Shown one piece after another: positions 58,501 through 64,000 of a DNA stretch of 64,000 nucleotides. Position 1 is the first letter of the stretch. Every line of letters starts with the position of its first letter. The stretch is from Caenorhabditis elegans. Taxonomy: Eukaryota; Nematoda; Chromadorea; Rhabditida; Rhabditidae. Under the pieces are notes generated by a model. That model had not been told where the DNA came from, made no database searches, and saw only the letters and a program-made list of their open reading frames with translations. The translations under genes and the position numbers were made by a program. The stretch spans positions 12,276,001 to 12,340,000 of the forward strand of contig NC_003282.8 of the NCBI RefSeq assembly GCF_000002985.6, written 5' to 3'.

Positions 58501-60041
58501 GGAATGACTATACGTGGGACAGTCCTCGATCTTCACGCTTTTTCGGTTGGCATCCCCTTTCGAAGCAGCCACATTAGCATCACGCTTTTCTGCGACCATC
58601 CTGAAAATAACATAGAATGTAAGGAATTTCAAGGTAAACAAGGTGATGAGATTACTGCGAGGGCAGACTACTGTTTATGTAAGGTTCCGGGTAAAGAAAA
58701 AATGTGACGATGATTATTAGTGACAAATAATTTAGGCCAAGTCAATATAGGTTGAATGATAATCGATTTGTTGATCTTCGAATGATCAATCGGTACAGAA
58801 GTTTGTCAAATAAGAAGAAAAACAGGAAACTATTCGAAGACATTGTAAATTTTAGGAAAAGCTTCTAACTCCAGAGAGTGGTGCAATGTTCCGTCGCAGT
58901 GTTTGCGGAGTCTTGTTTGAAAAATTGCGCGCGAAAGTTTCAAGTGATAAGAAGCAATCGGTGAATCTAGATTTAAATGTTCCAGCTCGACTTTTTTTCG
59001 GCTGGAAGTGCAGTGAGAATATTGTTCAGTATTAATAAAAAAAATTATTTTAGGCCAATGTTGAGCATTTGAACAAACAATTTAGATCTGCTCTGATAAA
59101 AACTGTTGCAAAAATTTCTTCATCATTAATTAAAATAAATTAATCATGAAATAAACTTGTTGTTTCTGTTTGATGACAACATAAATTCCAGGTGGATTAA
59201 AAATTAAATTTTGTGAAAAAGTGATTTTTTTTTTGAATAGTGAACCATAGAAGACATTGAACTTATCAAATGAAAGGCGAGAAAAAATGGGAAAAATGCG
59301 CGAAGATCAGTCAAAAATGGCCTTGTGCCTGTCGTACCGGAGGGACAGTCACAACGAGTGTTTTGATATATATCTGATGGTCTTTGTTGAAAAATTCGGT
59401 TCGTTGGGGGCACGCGACACGAGAAGGGACACAGGCAAGAGACGATGGACCGACAAAGAAAAACGGGGTAAAGCTGCTAGCTGAGGCGTAGTGGAAGAAA
59501 AGTCTTAGGAGACGCAGACGGTGGTTGGTGGCCGATCAAAATATAGAAAGTGCACGAAAAAACGACGCGGCGGATCCTCAAAGTTAAAGAAACGGAGACG
59601 CTTTGAGAAAAGAGAGCCATGGCACGGAGGATGTGTCTGTGCCCCTGTCGATCAGATGATCTATGAATGACCGATAGGAAGAGTCAATGAGCGAACTTTT
59701 TTCGAAATTCGCAATTTTTCCCCCTTGGTGAGGGCAGAGAACTTTGATAACTGCACTGACAAAAAAGTGAACACGTCGAACGGGAAGTTCCCGCCCTCGG
59801 AATGAATTTTGCAGTTTTTCAATAGAGAGCAGGAATTCAAAAGACATATTAATATTTTTCCATTTTCAACTCGCCACACCACACAAATATATTTTGCAGC
59901 TGAAAAAACTAAATAAAAAGGGATTTACAGCAAGAAAAATTAAAAGAGAAAGGAATTTTTATTTAAAAAAAAACATCGAAGGAATAAATTTTGACCGTAC
60001 CTCGTTGTTCGCTGCAATACCCGACTCCTTCGTTTAGACAT
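55581..60041 (-). CDS. Uridine/cytidine kinase fused to a uracil phosphoribosyltransferase-like domain (UCKL1 type)
   Basis: Minus-strand exons 60001-60041, 58497-58600, 57956-58101, 57552-57905, 57089-57286, 56657-57039, 55758-56106 and 55581-55715 join to 569 codons. An internal ATG at 58599 gives a 555-residue form. The kinase half has the P-loop [12 protein letters not shown], the substrate segment [33 protein letters not shown] and [17 protein letters not shown]. The C-terminal half is UPRT-like, with [40 protein letters not shown] and [14 protein letters not shown]. Known members phosphorylate uridine and cytidine in pyrimidine salvage; catalysis by the UPRT half is doubtful in animals. 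The intron at 56107-56656 holds a palindromic MITE. The gene is F19B6.1 by memory. Confidence 0.92.
56276..56551. mobile_element. Palindromic MITE, TACGGTACCCGGTCTCGACA family (copy 2)
   Basis: The left end AAATACGGTAGCCGGTCTCG and right end CGAGACCGGGTACCGTATTT are inverted repeats around a 220-bp AT-rich interior. The ends match the element at 21615-21772. It sits in a uridine kinase intron and is non-coding. Confidence 0.8.
58886..59143 (+). CDS. Possible small gene, antisense in the first uridine kinase intron
   Basis: An ATG at 58886 opens a 49-codon frame ([20 protein letters not shown] and on) to a stop at 59035. Alternatively the ATG at 58977 leads through a 41-base intron (59013-59053) to an exon that stays open to 59143, giving 41 residues. 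An AATAAA lies at about 59151. A change of one T in the run at 58992-58998 would fuse the two frames. The N-terminus is basic and could be a mitochondrial signal. I recognise nothing, so this is a weak call. Confidence 0.25.
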
Positions 60042-61645
60042 GTTCCTTTAAAAGCAGGCCTAGAATTTCTGAAAAAACGTAAAAATATATTTATAAATTA
60101 AAGTTTTAGGGCAAAATAAGAATTTCGAAAGAATTCTAAAATTGAATGATGCAAAAAAATAGTCAACCAATTATTTTGATCCCAGTGTCCTGCACCTAAA
60201 TAAATCGCAACGTGCACTTTTCAAAAGCAAACAATATTTGTGCCGACAGTGGGCAAAAACCTCTACATTGCAGAAAAAAGAGATGATCGGATGACAAAAT
60301 AACGGAACAAAGGTGAGAGAAAATAAGAGAATGCAAGAAAGTTGTGATAAAAATAGGAACAAACAGTAGATTACCGGGGGAAAATCACTGTCGGACAACT
60401 CAAAAACTTTTTTAAAAATATGATAATCTAACTTTTTTGAAGAAAAGGTTATATATGAATGCAGAAAAAAATGTGTTCCATCTGGAAATAATATTTATTT
60501 TTGTCAAAGTTTTGAAAAAGATGGCCGACGTTTAACGGCACTTTTAACTGCAAACGACAACTTTCCGACACTAGTTGAGGTCTTTTTTAAAGTTATCAAT
60601 AAAAAATAAATAATATTTTGAAAGGAAACAAATATTTTTCTACATTTAAATATCAATTTTAGTTTTAAAAAATAAGATTATCATATTGAAATATACAGAA
60701 TATCGTAATGTTATCGGGCACAATTTTCACTTAAATTCAGCATTTTTTTTATCAGTCAAGCCTGTTAGTGTATATTTACAATAATATTTTTAAATTCAAT
60801 ACATAAATATGTATGTCACAAGTTTAATTGAAAGGAAATGTTTCATGTTTTTTCCCGTAACCTTTCAATAAATTAATCACCCAAGACTTCTACAGTAACC
60901 CAAGGAATAGCAATAGAATCGTTATTTAAAAATTGACTTATGAAATCATTGGCGCCATGATTACATGACACTTAACTATATACGTAACCAAGTTCCGCTG
61001 ATGAGAAAGAGAAATGATGTTATGAAACTCAGTTTCCACCTGAAAATCAGCTGATAAACAACGCGGCAAGACAAACAATCTTTCATCAACACAAAAACTT
61101 TTTTTTGCTTCTTCTGTGTTCAAGTTTCAAAGCTTATTAGACACACACCACGTCAAGATTTCATAGATCACAATTGGTAATACGAATTGGATATGGGGAT
61201 GGTATATGGATCAATGAGTGAAGGTTATGGTTGCCGGTTGCCGAAGATGTTAGACCTCGTGTATTTCAAGCCTGCCTACTTCATGCCTTTTTCTTACCGG
61301 TCTAGGTACCTACTGCATGCCTACCTTTGTGACTACCACATTCCTGCTTACACACCTACAGCATGAAGGTTTATATGCCTACCTCATGCTTGCCTACAAA
61401 CCTACTGTATACCCTATGAATATTATAACCTGTATGAATATTTTTTAGTGATGATATTTAAATTTGAAATAAAGCTTTTTTGAGAATTTTTCTTTTTAAC
61501 GTGACATTCTGAAAACCTAAACCCCTATTTTTTATTTGTTCTAATGTCAAAGGAGGGGGAAATCATTGAAAATTGATTTATTTCTCAACGAGTGCCTCAT
61601 TAAGCAATCGGTTTTCGATATTAATTCTAGCGGAAAATCGAAAAA
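60042..61645. promoter_or_regulatory. Divergent intergenic region, uridine kinase and wht-5
   Basis: About 1.6 kb between divergent starts, AT-rich on the left. From 61265 to 61420 it holds loose repeats of CCTACnnCATGCCTACC, a relative of the TAGGC-type repeats seen elsewhere. No gene is supported. Confidence 0.4.
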
Positions 61646-63773
61646 ATGGATAGCAAAAGCGAAGAAGCTGGTAAGATTTTCAAGTTTTCTTAACTCTACG
61701 ATATGAAACGAACCTTTCAGAACCTTTGCTAAAACCTAAAAATGTGGAAGACGAGGGTCTAATTACCTCGCTGGATGTGGACCCCACTCAAAAGTCACGA
61801 TCTCCAACTCCGAAGCCAACTCCGATCCCGGTTCTTATCAATGATACGGTATGAACCTTACAGACTTTTACACCTGGAATCTTCGATAATTTTTCAGCCA
61901 GTAGCGTCTGAAATTGAACAAGTGGAGAAGGAATTGGCACATTCGAGTGAAAGATTCCGAAAACCAAAGACTCTTTCTGTGACAAATGACACTGAGTCAG
62001 CTCGAATTCCGTCCCAAGTAAAGACAAATGCGAAGAAATTGGTTTTTCAAAACATTCAGGCAGTTGTTCTCAAAAAGAAAGGTGTTCGTCAGGAGATTCT
62101 GAAAAAGATTGATGGAGTTGCAAGACCAGGAGAGCTCACTTTTATTATGGGATCGTCTGGAGCCGGGAAAACTACGTTGTTGAATATTCTGACTGGCAGA
62201 AACTTGAAGAACATTGAGACTGATGGAGATATTATGATCAACGGGTTAGTGGGGTTTGCTTAGGCATAACCTTAGGCTTAGGCTACGGCTTAGGTGTAGG
62301 CTTAGGCTTCGGCTTCGGCTTAGACTTAGGCTTTTCTTTCAAGCTTCCGTTTAGGACCTGAGCAATATGAACCTGAGCATAAATCATTTTTCGCTATTAC
62401 AGCCGTAACATGATATCAAATGAGATGAAGAAGCTCAGCGCCTACGTTCAGCAAGATGATGTGTTCATCGGAACCCTCACAGTCCGAGAGACTCTTCGTT
62501 TTGCTGCAAAACTTCGTTCACCGTCAGCACTTGGCGCCACCGAGTTGGATTCAATTGTCGATGAGCTTCTTGTCATGATGAGCTTGAAAAAGTGTGAGAA
62601 CACGAAAGTCGGAACCATGACCGAGAAGAGCTTGTCGAGAGGAGAACGGAAGAGATTGGCGTTTGCTTGTGAGGTGAGCAGTGGAATTTGGTGATGCTTA
62701 AAAGTAGAGTTTCCAGGCGTCAGGCCCTAAAACCGTGCCTGCCTCCCATGGAAGCCCTACTTGAAAGTTGTTCAAGTGAATCTCGAATAGGAAATTTTAC
62801 ATTTACAGATTCTCACCGATCCTCCAATCTTATTCTGTGATGAACCAACTTCTGGCCTAGACTCATTCATGTCCCATCAAGTAATCAAAGCTCTCCGACA
62901 GCTAACAATTGAAGGGAAAACAGTCATTTGTACCATTCATCAGCCTAGTACATCTGTCTACCATATGGCGGATCAGTTGATCCTTTTATCGCAAGGACAC
63001 GTGGCATATGCTGGACCCGCTAAGCAAGTTGATGCGTTCTTTGGTAGATGTGGCTATCCGATTCCAAAGTTTGTGAGCTCACCGGATCACTTTATGCGTG
63101 TGATCTCTCACAAATCTTTCGAAACGGAAGACGATTATAACAAGAGAATCGAGAAAATCGTTTTGGAACATGACATTATGAAGAAGGAACAATCAACTCA
63201 TTCAACACTGAGCTCGTCGCGTCGTGAGCATCCTGAAACTGCACCTTTCACGTTTCCTCGAACATGGACTGCTCAGTTCTTCTTCATCTTCCAAAGATCT
63301 TCGATTCAGCTGTGGCGTGAACGATCGGTCCTTTTGGTGAAGCTTATTCAAACTTTGATCATGAGCATCATGATTGGATCAACGTACTATGGCCTGGAAA
63401 TCGACAAGAAATCGTTGCCAAGTTTCAAGGGATTTGCATTTGTATCTGTTCAAATGATGCATATGTTATTCATGATGCCAGCCATGACAGTGTTTTGGAA
63501 AGATTATCCAGTTGTTGTCAGAGAGTTTCAGGCGAATATGTATTCTCCAAGTGCTTATTATTTAGCCAAAACTACTGCGGATGTGAGTTAATTTCAATAG
63601 ATATCTGGAAAAAAATTTGAAAAATTTGGAATTTCAGAGCATCCAATATCTGGTGTTCCCTGTCATTTTTAGTGGTATTCTACTTGGAATGACTAGTCTT
63701 CCCTATAGTGTTGTGATTATTACTAACTACTTGATCATCAATATTCTTCTCAGTTTGAATGCTTGCTCAGTTG
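61646..63773 (+). CDS. wht-5: ABCG/White-type half-transporter, 5' part (runs off the window)
   Basis: Exons 61646-61670, 61721-61848, 61898-62244, 62403-62673, 62809-63582 and 63638-63773 join in phase to 560 codons; the last ends with an open GTAAG donor, so the rest lies beyond position 64000. The N-terminus is a soluble, proline and serine-rich region of about 100 residues. The ATP-binding domain follows: Walker A MGSSGAGKTTLLN, Q-loop YVQQDD, signature SLSRGERKRLAFACE (diverged from LSGGE), Walker B PPILFCDEPTSGLD and H-loop TIHQP. Transmembrane helices start around residue 430 (LLVKLIQTLIMSIMIGSTYY). As a half-transporter it must dimerise; ABCG members export lipids, sterols or pigment precursors, and the substrate is unknown. 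Intron 3 contains telomere-like repeats. The name is from memory. Confidence 0.9.
62255..62335 (+). repeat. Degenerate interstitial telomeric repeat (TTAGGC)n
   Basis: Within wht-5 intron 3 (62245-62402) about a dozen hexamers of TTAGGC and variants (TTCGGC, TACGGC, TTAGAC, GTAGGC) occur in tandem. TTAGGC is the C. elegans telomere repeat. The array is degenerate, so it is old. Confidence 0.85.
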
Positions 63774-63792
63774 GTAAGTCGATAATTATTAG

Positions 63793-64000
63793 GGCGCACT
63801 TGCTGGCCTCTTAGCGTTTAAATGTTCCAAATTATAATTGCGTGTTTCTCATATTTTAAAATGGAAGAGAAAAGAGAGCGAAAGTGGAAAACTAGGCCAG
63901 CGTAGTCATATAACCAATCAGCAGGGTAAGGGGCGTGACTAGGGTCTCTGATTGGTCGGCGCTGAATTGTAGCGCGCGAATTCAAAATTTTCTATATACC
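63793..64000. repeat. Dispersed palindromic repeat at the right edge, partial
   Basis: The block starts GGGCGCACTTGCTGGCCTCT and contains CTAGGCCAGC in inverse near 63892, then CCAATCAGCAGG and CTGATTGGTCGG as another inverted pair. This structure in a wht-5 intron looks like a MITE cut by the window end. Confidence 0.45.

Overview
The window reads as nematode DNA, almost certainly Caenorhabditis elegans. Introns are short and AT-rich with TTTTCAG acceptors, exons are compact, genes on one strand sit 90 to 200 bp apart, and there are mariner, RTE, hAT-MITE and TTAGGC-type repeats. From memory (no search was run), the conserved gene order fits chromosome IV, with tag-335, ltah-1.2, hpo-12 and erl-1 on the left and ufd-1, a uridine kinase and wht-5 on the right. 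All exon models were built by hand from splice sites and reading phase.

Left gene-dense block (0.4-17.1 kb): a GDP-mannose pyrophosphorylase (minus), a VCP-KMT-like methyltransferase and an M1 leukotriene-A4-hydrolase-like aminopeptidase (plus, operon-like spacing), a COX20-like assembly factor (minus), an SLC37-type transporter whose first intron holds a whole mitochondrial carrier gene (hpo-12), erlin, a small divergent kinase-like protein and an SLC49-type transporter. The housekeeping themes are sugar nucleotides, mitochondrial import and assembly, and ER-associated degradation.

Middle accessory block (17.3-51.2 kb): three tandem minus-strand acyltransferase genes of the worm OAC family (acyltransferase-3 plus SGNH domains). 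The first carries a 4.2-kb intron full of nested repeats. The second is intact. The third keeps every frame but has lost the splice donor of intron 3. Copies two and three share a converted block. Downstream lie a 95-bp satellite (39 units) split by an apparently intact mariner, a broken RTE endonuclease fragment carrying a MITE, about 20 units of a 229-bp tandem repeat, a piRNA-motif-like cluster, and an 8-bp minisatellite.

Right block (51.3-64 kb): an unrecognised gene of about 389 codons, ufd-1, a UCKL1-type uridine kinase/UPRT fusion (both minus), and the 5' part of an ABCG half-transporter (wht-5) that runs off the right edge and has a degenerate telomeric repeat in an intron. ERL-1 and UFD-1 both belong to ER-associated degradation in known biology, and VCP-KMT methylates the same p97/CDC-48 ATPase that UFD-1 serves. 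Whether their proximity matters is not shown by the sequence.
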